Below are positions 25,932-35,363 of a stretch of DNA of 64,000 bases, piece by piece. A program made the position numbers and the translations under genes. The notes under the pieces were generated by a model that had not been told where the DNA came from, searched no databases, and saw only the letters and a list, made by a program, of their open reading frames with translations. The DNA comes from Sulfurovum sp. (GTDB lineage: Bacteria; Campylobacterota; Campylobacteria; Campylobacterales; Sulfurovaceae). Location of the stretch: NCBI GenBank assembly GCA_026990595.1, contig JALXCZ010000048.1, positions 1 to 64,000 of the forward strand, read 5' to 3'. Each line of letters begins with the position of its first letter. Position 1 is the stretch's first letter.

Positions 25932-25956
25932 CTTATCTGTTGAGCCAATAGATAAG
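25932..25956. terminator. Bidirectional hairpin between dedA and patatin genes
   Basis: CTTATCTGTTG / CAATAGATAAG, 10 paired bases with one internal mismatch and a 3-nt loop. It spans the end of the patatin coding region on the minus strand and starts 2 bp after the dedA stop. Confidence 0.55.
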
Positions 25957-28014
25957 ACTGGGTATGTTCTCTACACCGAAATAGATATAGTTACGATTCT
26001 CTTTTTCGCCGTACCTTCGTACATAGGTGAATCTGAATATATCGATAAGATCTACATAGGCATTGAAGCCGAAGGCACTTTCGCGCTTATAGAATGAGCC
26101 TTTCATATCTCCAAACAGACTGGCGCCTATACCAAATTTGACAAAATCATTGTACTCATTGAAGGCATTGATATCCATACGTGCAAAGTCTGTAAAATTC
26201 TCACTGTGGTTATAGGAAAATTTCCCCTCAAAACCATTGATGATGTCCATGTCTTTGTACCAGTAGCTACTGTAGCCTAATGTAAATCCGCCGTTCTTCA
26301 TATCGGTAGCAAGTGCATTGGGCAATAGCCTAAGTGCTGTCCGTAATCCGGCTTTGCCTTTATCTCTTGGTGCATTCATCGGTAAAATATCAAATCCGTC
26401 TTTCTTTTTAACAAAAGTACTGCCTGCCCACGCGGCTATACTGGTAGCTCTAGCTACTGTTTCATGTTCAGGGTAGACCTTTGCACGTTCATTTTCCAAA
26501 GTGGTGATACGGTTGATAATGGCTCTTAAAGGTTTTTTATACCAATGCTCAATATCTCTCTTGGCTCTGGTTAGAAAAGATCTTTTACCAAGTTGCAAAT
26601 AATGAAGATCCAGTTTTGAAAGGAATGTCTTGAATTCTGCTACTTCATAACGCTCACTGTCACTCTTTTTCATATCAAAAGCATTGTAGATCGCTGAGAC
26701 GGTATCGGTCACTTTGGGTTTTTTATGAAAAAACTCAGCATTGAGGAAAAGTCTGTAGGCAGCAAGGGCTTCAGGGGTTTGATCGATATGCAGTTTTTTA
26801 GTGAGCCGGTTCATTAACTGCACTTGTGATAAACGGGGGAAATGCCCTTTCTTTTTGAACTCTTTTGAGAGATGATAGATGGCATCATAAATTCCTACAT
26901 AATAGTCATATACCCGAAAATTATGATCTAGAAATGCGCCGAAGTGTTCTAAAAAATTTCCTGTAATAGGATGATATCTGGAGGAGAGCATTAAACTATA
27001 AGAAGGGTTGTTTTTGAAATATTTGTTAATAGCCTGATAGAGTTTCATGGATTGGAAGATCTCTAAACTGTTAAAAAGCGGCATACTGTTTGCAGTAAAG
27101 AACCCTAGCGGTCTCTGTTCCTTCTCTTCTCTTTTTCCTTTGTTACGTTCTTTTCTCACATTGCTCGGATCAATGAAAACAAATTTCTTTGCTTTTTTGT
27201 TCAGTTCGATCGCCAGTTGCAGCGGTATATTGTCATAGGCACCACCATCTATGAAATAGCTTGAGTAGTTTTTACCCTGATAGGTATAACGCAGTTTGAC
27301 CTGCTGGAAAGCACCGGGAAAAGCAGAAGAGGCAAAGAGAACATTGGCTACTTTGGAAATATTTTTGTGAATACCGGGAATAGAGATGTAAAAATCACTG
27401 CTGGGAGGCATTTTTTTATTTTGAAGAATAAGTCTGCCTTGCTTTTCCTTTAGCGTAAGAGGAACAGAAAAATGCTGATTTTTTATTTTGATCCCCTGAA
27501 ACTCTTCTATCATAGGTTTTGCTTTTGTTACAGAAAAACCAAGTGGGACACTGCAGTTCTTTCTGTAAATAGGCTCTTTGAGATGCTTGATGATCATTTT
27601 GCCTTTTTGTGCCAAGACTTTCCTGCTAAAAAGGGTACTTCTGTTACTTTTGCTTTTTCCTTTAATAAGAAGATCTTCCATACCGAGATTGACCCATGTT
27701 TCATAAAAAAGGTTATCATGAATGTTGTTCCTGTAGGGAATAGTCTCTTTTTGACACCAGTACATACCCGAGAGCAACGCATTAATGGAACCGGCAGATG
27801 CACCGGCTACAGAACGCAGTTCAGGACGTACCGTTTTGCCTGAAGCTCTGAGCTCACTCAGCATTTTGATCATTGCCCAGTTGTAACCGGCTTCATAGGC
27901 ACCAAGGCTGACACCCCCGCTGATGACCATAGAGAAATTAACCTCTTTTGCTTTTGCATAAAGTGTAGTGTGAAATAAGAAGAGGAGTAAAGATATTTTA
28001 AAAAGAGATTTCAT
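25933..28014 (-). CDS. Patatin-like phospholipase with beta-rich C-terminus
   Basis: 693 residues with a signal peptide (KSLFKISLLLFLFHTTLYA). The patatin domain carries the oxyanion region SGGVSLGAYEAG, the nucleophile elbow GASAG (near 70) and the DGGA dyad (near 250), so a Ser-Asp lipase is intact. The last 120 residues are alternating and aromatic-rich (GFTLGYSSYWYKD, FVKFGIGASLFGD), suggestive of outer-membrane beta strands or a surface domain. Lipid acyl hydrolysis in the periplasm or outer membrane expected. Confidence 0.82.
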   Translation of the reverse strand: MKSLFKISLLLFLFHTTLYAKAKEVNFSMVISGGVSLGAYEAGYNWAMIKMLSELRASGKTVRPELRSVAGASAGSINALLSGMYWCQKETIPYRNNIHDNLFYETWVNLGMEDLLIKGKSKSNRSTLFSRKVLAQKGKMIIKHLKEPIYRKNCSVPLGFSVTKAKPMIEEFQGIKIKNQHFSVPLTLKEKQGRLILQNKKMPPSSDFYISIPGIHKNISKVANVLFASSAFPGAFQQVKLRYTYQGKNYSSYFIDGGAYDNIPLQLAIELNKKAKKFVFIDPSNVRKERNKGKREEKEQRPLGFFTANSMPLFNSLEIFQSMKLYQAINKYFKNNPSYSLMLSSRYHPITGNFLEHFGAFLDHNFRVYDYYVGIYDAIYHLSKEFKKKGHFPRLSQVQLMNRLTKKLHIDQTPEALAAYRLFLNAEFFHKKPKVTDTVSAIYNAFDMKKSDSERYEVAEFKTFLSKLDLHYLQLGKRSFLTRAKRDIEHWYKKPLRAIINRITTLENERAKVYPEHETVARATSIAAWAGSTFVKKKDGFDILPMNAPRDKGKAGLRTALRLLPNALATDMKNGGFTLGYSSYWYKDMDIINGFEGKFSYNHSENFTDFARMDINAFNEYNDFVKFGIGASLFGDMKGSFYKRESAFGFNAYVDLIDIFRFTYVRRYGEKENRNYIYFGVENIPSLIYWLNR

Positions 28015-28069
28015 ATGTGAACCCTTAATATTGAGAAGAAGAAAGAGGGGCAGTGCACACCCTCATATG

Positions 28070-29242
28070 TTAGCTGCGTTTACTCTGTACAAATTTTTCA
28101 ATACGTCTAACACCTTCACGGATAGTGGTCATGTCAGTAGCAAAGGAGAATCTGAAATAACCCTCAGAGCCAAAACCTATGCCAGGAACAACAGCAACAC
28201 CTGTCGCCTGGAGAAGCTCTTTACAGAACTCAATGGAGTTATTTGAAATATCTTTAATATTCACAAACAGATAGAAGGCTCCCTGAGGTTTAAGTACAGA
28301 AAGACCATCGATTTCATTAAAGAGTTCCACTGCTTCATCTGCTCTTGATTCAAAGGCTCTTCTCATGTTCTCTATCTCATCATCAACTTCACCAAGAAGT
28401 GCCGGGATCGCTGCTTTTTGCGTGATTGAGTTGATGTTTGAAGTACTTTGGCTTTGCAGTTTGTTCATGGCTGCAATGAGTTCTTTATTCGGTGTAGCCA
28501 GGTACCCAAAACGCCAACCTGTCATAGCTACGGATTTACTCAGACCGTTAATAGTCACTGTTCTTTGATACATATCTTCATTAATGCTTGCAACCGCAAC
28601 AAAATCAATGTTATAGACAAGCTTTTCATACATTTCATCACTTGCTACAATAATATCTGTACCTTCAAATACTTCTGCCAATGACTGAAGTTCCTCTTTC
28701 GAATAAACGGATCCAGTAGGGTTAGATGGTGTGGTAAGAATGATCATTTTAGTCTTAGGGGTAATGGCAGCTTTAAGTTGCTCTGCATTGATCTTAAATC
28801 CACCGATCTCATCGGTCTCTATGATCACAGGTACAGCACCTGCATACTTGACCAGCTCAGGATATGTTACCCAGTAGGGTGCAGGGATGATCACTTCATC
28901 TCCCGGATTGAGAGTAGCTTGAAAAAGGTTAAAGAGTGACTGTTTCGCACCGTTACTTACGATGATGTCAGCAGGAGAATACTTTAGGTTATTGTCCCTG
29001 TTGAGTTTTGTTGCCACAGCTTCAAGTAGTTCGGGGATACCGGGAACGGCAGTATAACGGGTAAACCCGTCATTGATCGCTTTGATCGCTTCATCTTTAA
29101 TGCGTTGTGGTGTTCCAAAGTCAGGTTCACCTGCTGAGAATGAGAGAATATCTTTACCTTGCGCCTTAAGGTCTCTTGCAAGAGAAGAGATAGCGATGGT
29201 AAGTGACGGTGACAGTGTTTGAATGCGGTCGGAAAGAAGCAT
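28070..29242 (-). CDS. aspC: Aspartate/aromatic aminotransferase, class I
   Basis: 390 residues, fold-type I PLP enzyme. PLP lysine in GLSKSVAMTGWRFGY (near 235), phosphate-binding ISFSAGEPDFGTP at the N-terminus, and the Arg of RFSFATD near the C-terminus. Typical aspartate aminotransferase of the Campylobacterota, making aspartate from oxaloacetate. Followed by cysE and speA on the same strand. Confidence 0.88.
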   Translation of the reverse strand: MLLSDRIQTLSPSLTIAISSLARDLKAQGKDILSFSAGEPDFGTPQRIKDEAIKAINDGFTRYTAVPGIPELLEAVATKLNRDNNLKYSPADIIVSNGAKQSLFNLFQATLNPGDEVIIPAPYWVTYPELVKYAGAVPVIIETDEIGGFKINAEQLKAAITPKTKMIILTTPSNPTGSVYSKEELQSLAEVFEGTDIIVASDEMYEKLVYNIDFVAVASINEDMYQRTVTINGLSKSVAMTGWRFGYLATPNKELIAAMNKLQSQSTSNINSITQKAAIPALLGEVDDEIENMRRAFESRADEAVELFNEIDGLSVLKPQGAFYLFVNIKDISNNSIEFCKELLQATGVAVVPGIGFGSEGYFRFSFATDMTTIREGVRRIEKFVQSKRS

Positions 29243-29297
29243 AAAAATCCCCTAAAATAAAATTAGATGATTATACCTAATCTTGGGTAAAAAACGG

Positions 29298-30002
29298 CTA
29301 ATCCATGGAGTGAATGAAGTTATCATAGATCTCTTCGAGGTCATGATCTTTCTTCTTGACACTTTCCTGTTTTCCTTTAGGCAGTGCATCTTCAAGTACT
29401 TCAATACGCTTGAGAAGGTATTCAAATATCTCTTTATTGACATCAGGTATTTTATTGTGACTGAGTGGAGTCTTGTCATAGCCACGTTTCAGTACACGTG
29501 CAGGAATACCTATGGCAGTGGAGTCAGCAGGCACATCTTTTACCACGACAGAGTTTGCGCCTACTTTAGAGTTCATACCGATTGTAATGTTTCCCAGCAC
29601 TTTTGCCCCTGCTCCGATGACAACATTCTCTTCAATGGTCGGGTGGCGTTTCCCTTTACTGGTACTGACCCCACCGAGGGTTACCTGCTGGTAGATCAGT
29701 ACATTATCAGCTATGACAGTTGTTTCTCCAATCACTACACCTACGCCATGGTCAATAAATACCCTGCGTCCTATCTTGGCTCCGGGGTGTATGTCTATCA
29801 TAGTCAGAAACATTCCCACAGCTGAAACAAATCTTGGTATAAAACGCAGTCCCATCATATAAAACCAGTGGGCGATACGATGAAAAAAGAGTGCCCATAA
29901 TCCCGGATAATTAAATAAAAGTTCAAAAGGAGAATGTAGGGCAGGGTCATTACGTTTTACCGTTGCAAAATCTTCTTTGATAAGTTTGACTAGATTGATC
30001 AC
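29298..30002 (-). CDS. cysE: Serine O-acetyltransferase
   Basis: 234 residues. N-terminal helical SATase domain, then a left-handed beta helix of hexapeptide repeats with [16 protein letters not shown] and YQQVTLGG, whose HG and flanking Asp form the catalytic site. Makes O-acetylserine for cysteine synthesis. Starts 12 bp after speA's stop, so co-transcription is likely. Confidence 0.92.
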   Translation of the reverse strand: MINLVKLIKEDFATVKRNDPALHSPFELLFNYPGLWALFFHRIAHWFYMMGLRFIPRFVSAVGMFLTMIDIHPGAKIGRRVFIDHGVGVVIGETTVIADNVLIYQQVTLGGVSTSKGKRHPTIEENVVIGAGAKVLGNITIGMNSKVGANSVVVKDVPADSTAIGIPARVLKRGYDKTPLSHNKIPDVNKEIFEYLLKRIEVLEDALPKGKQESVKKKDHDLEEIYDNFIHSMD

Positions 30003-30014
30003 TGTTGTATTCCT

Positions 30015-31880
30015 TTACTGATTTTCGCTAATAGCCTGAATGGTCTTAAGATAACTATTTTCGCTTAAATAGAGGTAAAGTTTTCCTAAAATTTCTCTTT
30101 TTTCCTCTTTACTAATATGCTGTGACTCTTCAATCCTATATTTTAGAGCTTTATCTATAAGGTTGGTATCATAGTCAAGATCATCGAGTATATCAGTCAG
30201 ATTTTGGGCTTCTATAAGATCTTCTATATGATAGTGACCTTTTTCGTCAAAACGGATTACAGCTTCCGTAGGATGCGTAAAAAGATTATGTTTCATTCCC
30301 AGTACTTCCTGATAGGCTCCTGTGAGGAAAAAGGCTAAAAAGTACTCCTCTTTACCTATATCTATATCATGCAGATAGAGTGGAAGGTCACGGTTGAACC
30401 CTATCTCCCCATCACTGTCGCAGGTAATATCCCAGATGCTTGCAGGATTGGCAGGTTTTTCGTTCAGTCTGTCCAGAGGCATGACAGGAAATTGCTGTGC
30501 CAACCCCCAGAAATCCGGCAGTGACTGAAAAGAAGAGAAGTTCACTAAATATTTTTCCTGGATGCGATCCTGAAGTCTTTTAAGCTCGTCAGTACCTTCA
30601 TTTTTAAGTAATGCAATTGCTTTTTTTATGATGAGATTGACGAGTATCTCTGTATTTGACCGGTCTTCAAGGTCTATGTAACCCAGATCAAAAAGTGTAA
30701 GCAGACTCTCCATGTGGTCAAGTGCATCATGCAGGTACTCTCTTGCATTTTTACGTTTAATAGTAGTAAACAGGTCATAAAGCTCCTGAATCAGCGGAGG
30801 GTTTACTTTTTTAAGTCTGAGACCTTTTTCATGGTACTCCTGTGAAAAGAGTTCAAGTACAGGGGCAACCAGTACAGAGTGTGAAGCAGCAATGTAGCGA
30901 CCTGACTCTGTAAAGATATCGGGCTCTGTCACTTTTTTGTTTTTGGCGATCTCCTGCATCAGGTAGACCACATCATTGGCAAATTCATCCATTGAGTAGT
31001 TCTTTTCCTGATTATTAAAATGCTGGGAATACTCTACGGCCAATCCTCCACCGATGTTAATGGCCCCTAAAGCATCAGCACCTCGTTTTTTAAGTTCGGC
31101 ATAAATGTTTCCTGCCTCTCTGAGTGCCTTTTTTAGTGGAGCGATATCACCCATTTGTGAACCGATGTGAAAATGGATCATCCAGAGATGATCTAAGAGT
31201 TTGTGTTTGTTAAGCATCTCATAGGCTTCGAGCAGTTCAGTTGAAGTCAGACCGAATTTGGAGCTGTATCCACCGCTTTTCGCCCAGGTACCGATGCCTG
31301 AACTGTGCAGTCTGATACGTACACCTATCTTGGGTGCTATAGGGTTTTTGACATCAATGTTAAACTCTTGATTGACCTGAATAATGGTTTGAAGTTCACC
31401 CAATCCTTCTATGGTAACGGTAATATTGTGTCCCATTTTTGCAGCAATGAAGCAAAGTGCGATCATCTCTTTGTCTTTGAATCCGTTGACGGTAATAGGT
31501 GCTCCAAGAGGGGTTTGACTCATCGCAATGATCAGTTCTGCTTTACTGCCTGCTTCAAGACCATAGTTATATGCCTGTGAGACATCAATGAGTGCATGGA
31601 TAAAATTGGGGAACTGGTTTACTTTAAGAGGAAATACAGCGTGAAAATCCCCTTGGTAGTTAAACTCTTTTTTTGCTTTTTCAAAAGTGTTAAAAAGGGT
31701 AGATATCTGTTTTTTAATAAGATGAGGAAAACGCAGAAGAAGAGGACCTTTATAGCCTTTCTCTCTTATGGCTTTGGTGATCTCCAGAAGTGAAGGTTGA
31801 TTTGCATAATTGATATTGATCGTATCTTCTTTGCGTATAAAGTTATCATCACCCCAAATATTCAAACCAAACTGCTTCAT
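30015..31880 (-). CDS. speA: Biosynthetic arginine decarboxylase
   Basis: 621 residues, fold-type III PLP enzyme of the alanine racemase/SpeA group. PLP lysine in FHAVFPLKVNQ (near 88), NGFKDKEMI, and the conserved HFHIGSQ and FTESGRYIAASHSVLVAP. It makes agmatine and CO2 from arginine, feeding putrescine and the carboxynorspermidine route at 20200-21420. Length matches typical SpeA (about 630 aa). Confidence 0.93.
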   Translation of the reverse strand: MKQFGLNIWGDDNFIRKEDTININYANQPSLLEITKAIREKGYKGPLLLRFPHLIKKQISTLFNTFEKAKKEFNYQGDFHAVFPLKVNQFPNFIHALIDVSQAYNYGLEAGSKAELIIAMSQTPLGAPITVNGFKDKEMIALCFIAAKMGHNITVTIEGLGELQTIIQVNQEFNIDVKNPIAPKIGVRIRLHSSGIGTWAKSGGYSSKFGLTSTELLEAYEMLNKHKLLDHLWMIHFHIGSQMGDIAPLKKALREAGNIYAELKKRGADALGAINIGGGLAVEYSQHFNNQEKNYSMDEFANDVVYLMQEIAKNKKVTEPDIFTESGRYIAASHSVLVAPVLELFSQEYHEKGLRLKKVNPPLIQELYDLFTTIKRKNAREYLHDALDHMESLLTLFDLGYIDLEDRSNTEILVNLIIKKAIALLKNEGTDELKRLQDRIQEKYLVNFSSFQSLPDFWGLAQQFPVMPLDRLNEKPANPASIWDITCDSDGEIGFNRDLPLYLHDIDIGKEEYFLAFFLTGAYQEVLGMKHNLFTHPTEAVIRFDEKGHYHIEDLIEAQNLTDILDDLDYDTNLIDKALKYRIEESQHISKEEKREILGKLYLYLSENSYLKTIQAISENQ

Positions 31881-31950
31881 TGCTGCTACCTTGCGAATTA
31901 ATAATGATTATTATAGCAAAACTTAATCTAATCTTACCTATAATAGAAAG

Positions 31951-33054
31951 ATGAATGGGCAATTTGTAAAGCTAAACAAAGATCAGGATCATCTTTATAT
32001 TATTTCTATAGGAGAATGGACACTCCAGAGTGTTCGGCAAATAGAAAAAGCGTTAACGCAGGTTCCTTATGATAGAAAGATCATTTGGGATGTCTCGGGT
32101 GTCAGTGATTTTGACAGTGCGGGAGTATTGCTTTTTATAGAGTATTTGGAAAAATTTGAGAAAAAAACAACAGTAAAAGTAATTGGCTGCAACAGTGCAC
32201 AAAAAGAGATGTATGATCTGTTAAGATCTCATATCGTAGAGCGTATTCCTCCCAGAAAAGACGGTTTTTTAGAGAATATTGGGAAAACGACTGTTGAAGT
32301 CTATCATGATATGAAAGATTTTATTAGTTTTATAGGACAGCTTTTTGTTACCATGTTCAACACCTTTTTAAATCCTAAAAATATCCGTTTTAAAGAGATG
32401 GTCTATCATATTTACCATTCCGGATTTAATGCACTGTTGATCGTGGGACTTACAGCATTTCTGGTGGGAATGGTGATCGCCTACCAGGGATCTGTTCAGT
32501 TGGCAAAATTCGGTGCCGATATTTTCATAGTAGATACTGTAGGTATCTCTATGGTAAGAGAACTGGGACCGATGATCACCGCCATTGTGATTGCCGGACG
32601 CAGTGGTTCAGCCTATACTGCAGAGATAGGGGCTATGAAGATCACTGAAGAAATTTCAGCTATGAGAACGATGGGTTTTGATCCCTATAATTTTTTGGTA
32701 CTGCCTCGTATTTTTGCCTTGATGATCGCTTTACCGCTTTTGATCTTCTTTGCTGACCTTATAGGGATATTGGGCGGTATGGTAGCATCACAAATGCAAC
32801 TTAATATTTCTTTTGGTCAATTTATTGACAGACTCTATGAGGTGCTTGAGGTCAAACATTATATTTTGGGTATGATCAAAGGACCGGTTTTTGCTTTTCT
32901 TATTGCGGCAGTAGGATGCTTTAGAGGGTTTCAGGTATCCGATAATACAGAGAGTATCGGGCTGCATACTACAGCAAGTGTTGTTAACTCTATTTTTCTG
33001 GTCATTGCTTTTGATGCACTTTTTTCAGTGATCTATACGGAGTTGAATCTATGA
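31951..33054 (+). CDS. MlaE-type ABC permease with N-terminal STAS domain
   Basis: 367 residues. An N-terminal STAS domain (about 1-95; WDVSGVSDFDSAGVLLF) is fused to an MlaE permease (about 110-367) with the family core FGADIFIVDTVGISMVRELGP and IAGRSGSAYTAEIGAM. In E. coli STAS is a separate protein, MlaB; here it is fused. Moves phospholipid between inner membrane and the MCE protein. First of a four-gene operon with 4-8-bp overlaps. Confidence 0.92.
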   Translation: MNGQFVKLNKDQDHLYIISIGEWTLQSVRQIEKALTQVPYDRKIIWDVSGVSDFDSAGVLLFIEYLEKFEKKTTVKVIGCNSAQKEMYDLLRSHIVERIPPRKDGFLENIGKTTVEVYHDMKDFISFIGQLFVTMFNTFLNPKNIRFKEMVYHIYHSGFNALLIVGLTAFLVGMVIAYQGSVQLAKFGADIFIVDTVGISMVRELGPMITAIVIAGRSGSAYTAEIGAMKITEEISAMRTMGFDPYNFLVLPRIFALMIALPLLIFFADLIGILGGMVASQMQLNISFGQFIDRLYEVLEVKHYILGMIKGPVFAFLIAAVGCFRGFQVSDNTESIGLHTTASVVNSIFLVIAFDALFSVIYTELNL

Positions 33055-33839
33055 CTAAAGAGACTACTGTTGTGATCGAAGCAAAAAACATTGTAACAAA
33101 GTTTGGAGAACGTACTATTCATGATGGTGTTTCACTGACTGTGAAAAAAAATGAGATCTTCGGTATTCTTGGAGAGAGTGGAGCGGGTAAATCCGTATTA
33201 ATGAAAGAGATGATCATGCTATTAGAGCCCAATGCCGGAGAAATGATGGTCTTAGGGCATAGACTTAACGGTATTGGCTATAAAGAGGCACAGGAACTGC
33301 GCAGAGAGTGGGGTGTGCTTTTTCAGTTCGGTGCACTTTACTCTTCTATGACTATTGCAGAAAATATAGAGGTACAACTCAAAGAGTATACTGATATTTC
33401 CAAAGAGATGCGTGACATGCTGGTACGTTCTAAAATAGCACTGGTAGGGCTTGATGCCCATGTTGGGGCACTGTACCCTTCGGAACTGAGTGGAGGTATG
33501 ATCAAAAGAGCAGCGCTTGCACGTGCGCTTGCTATGGAACCAAAACTTCTTTTTTTAGATGAACCGACATCAGGACTTGATCCCGTAGGTGCACGCAATT
33601 TTGACAAGCTTATTGTGGATCTTCGTGATATGCTGGGTATTACGGTGGTGATGATCACGCATGATCTGGATTCTATTTTCAGCATTGTGGACAGGATGGC
33701 AGTTTTGGCAGATAAACATGTGGTAGCAGAGGGTACACTTGAAAATGTGTTACAATCACAACATCCTTTTGTTGAAGAATTCTTTAAAAATGAGTATACT
33801 AAAGAAAAGTATGGGGATAAGGTAATGATAAATGTATAG
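33051..33839 (+). CDS. MlaF-type ABC transporter ATPase
   Basis: 262 residues. Walker A GESGAGKS, signature ELSGGM, Walker B LLFLDEPTSGLD and the switch His (ITHDLD). It powers the MlaE permease. Overlaps mlaE by 4 bp and the MCE gene by 8 bp. Confidence 0.93.
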   Translation: MTKETTVVIEAKNIVTKFGERTIHDGVSLTVKKNEIFGILGESGAGKSVLMKEMIMLLEPNAGEMMVLGHRLNGIGYKEAQELRREWGVLFQFGALYSSMTIAENIEVQLKEYTDISKEMRDMLVRSKIALVGLDAHVGALYPSELSGGMIKRAALARALAMEPKLLFLDEPTSGLDPVGARNFDKLIVDLRDMLGITVVMITHDLDSIFSIVDRMAVLADKHVVAEGTLENVLQSQHPFVEEFFKNEYTKEKYGDKVMINV

Positions 33840-34785
33840 TAAAGCAAATTATACCATTGTAGGCATTTTTGTGATTCTTTTCAGTGCGGGCTTAGTGTGG
33901 TTTGCTTTTTGGCTTGCAAAGTACGGGATACACCGTGAATTTGATACCTACGAACTTTTTATGAAGGAATCTGTTGCAGGACTCTCTAAAGATTCGGTAG
34001 TGAAGCTTAGAGGAGTTGATATAGGACGTGTCAGTGAAATACGCATAGATCCCAACAATATCGAGCGTATTGAAATATTTCTGAAGATCAAAAAAGGGGT
34101 TCCCATTAAAGAAGATATGGTAGCTCATACACAGATGTTAGGTGTGACAGGTCTGCTTTCCATAGAGATCGACGGGGGGACCAACGAAGCAAAGACATTA
34201 AAGCCAACAGAGGATCATATTCCTGTGATACCTACAGCACCTTCCTGGTTTACAAAAACAACACAAGGTCTGGGTACGCTTTCTGAGAGGATCACCATGA
34301 TGGTAGATAAAATACAAAAACTGTTGAGTGAGAAGAATATTGAGACTTTGGGAAAAGTGTTTGATAATACGGAAAAAGTAACTGCAAAAGCAGAAGATGT
34401 AGAGCAAAAAGCGATCACTTCACTCGAATCAGTAGATAAAACACTTCAGGAATTTCGTCTTTCTGTAAAAAGTATGAATGAGAAACTTACAAACGCGACA
34501 AAAGATTTTAAAGTGATGCAAAAAGATTTTGGAAGCATTAAAAAAGTAACGGTGCCGACAGTGACTCAGATCATGAAAACAGCAAAGAATTTTAATCGTA
34601 TGACATTAAAAATTGAAAAAAGTCTGGATAGAGGAGATTATAATATTAAAAAAATATTTGAACCGTTCCTTGTAGATATCGGTATTGTTTCAGAGCAGAT
34701 CAATGATCTGGCAAAAGAGTTGAAAGAGAGTCCGAATGACTTACTCTTTAAATCAAGAAAACAAAGACGAGGACCCGGAGAATGA
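33832..34785 (+). CDS. MlaD-type MCE-domain lipid transport protein
   Basis: 317 residues. One N-terminal membrane anchor (TIVGIFVILFSAGLVWFAFWL), one MCE domain (about 40-120; VVKLRGVDIGRVSEIRID) and a long C-terminal coiled coil that could span the periplasm. Single-MCE hexamers pass lipids to outer-membrane partners. The extended coiled coil is longer than in E. coli MlaD, more like LetB/PqiB needles or Chlamydial forms. Confidence 0.9.
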   Translation: MYSKANYTIVGIFVILFSAGLVWFAFWLAKYGIHREFDTYELFMKESVAGLSKDSVVKLRGVDIGRVSEIRIDPNNIERIEIFLKIKKGVPIKEDMVAHTQMLGVTGLLSIEIDGGTNEAKTLKPTEDHIPVIPTAPSWFTKTTQGLGTLSERITMMVDKIQKLLSEKNIETLGKVFDNTEKVTAKAEDVEQKAITSLESVDKTLQEFRLSVKSMNEKLTNATKDFKVMQKDFGSIKKVTVPTVTQIMKTAKNFNRMTLKIEKSLDRGDYNIKKIFEPFLVDIGIVSEQINDLAKELKESPNDLLFKSRKQRRGPGE

Positions 34786-35363
34786 TACGATATCTTATAC
34801 TGATAACAGTACTGCTTTTTATGACGGCATGCAGTTCAAAAATAGCAGCCCCAATACATATTTATTCATTGGGAACAGTTCATATAGTACCTGAGAGTTC
34901 CGGAAGAGATCATCAAAAAACGATAAAGGTCTCTTTCCCCCAAACACTCAAAGAGAAGATCAGCAATAAAATGAATTATTCTTACAGTCCCGATGATCAA
35001 GGTGTCTATCTTAATTCACAATGGTCAAACAACAGTGGTAAATTAATACAGGGAACTATCATTGAAGCACTGGTAAAAAGCAGACTTTTCAAAGCAGTGC
35101 TTCCTTATGAGTCTACTGCAGGAGAGGACCTTAGACTTGAGAGTAATATCTTTGATTTTTCTCATCATGTAAGGGGTGATGCTTCCTATGCGGTTGTTTC
35201 TATTCAGTTCAGTCTTATCGATACGGATACAGGAAAACTCATAAAAACAAAGAGATTCAGCTATAAAGAAGATACCCAAACGACAGATGCAAAAGGGTAT
35301 GCAGAAGCTACACGAAGAGCCATGAACAGGTTAAGTAAAGATCTGGTTAGGTGGTTACGGTAA
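34782..35363 (+). CDS. ABC-type transport auxiliary lipoprotein (PqiC-like)
   Basis: 193 residues with a lipoprotein signal (LFMTACSSK). The mature region shows the ABC_trans_aux fold pattern (IHIYSLGTVHI, and IEALVKSRLFKAVLP). Such lipoproteins link MCE proteins to the outer membrane. Overlaps the MCE gene by 4 bp and the convergent hisS by 9 bp. Confidence 0.85.
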   Translation: MIRYLILITVLLFMTACSSKIAAPIHIYSLGTVHIVPESSGRDHQKTIKVSFPQTLKEKISNKMNYSYSPDDQGVYLNSQWSNNSGKLIQGTIIEALVKSRLFKAVLPYESTAGEDLRLESNIFDFSHHVRGDASYAVVSIQFSLIDTDTGKLIKTKRFSYKEDTQTTDAKGYAEATRRAMNRLSKDLVRWLR

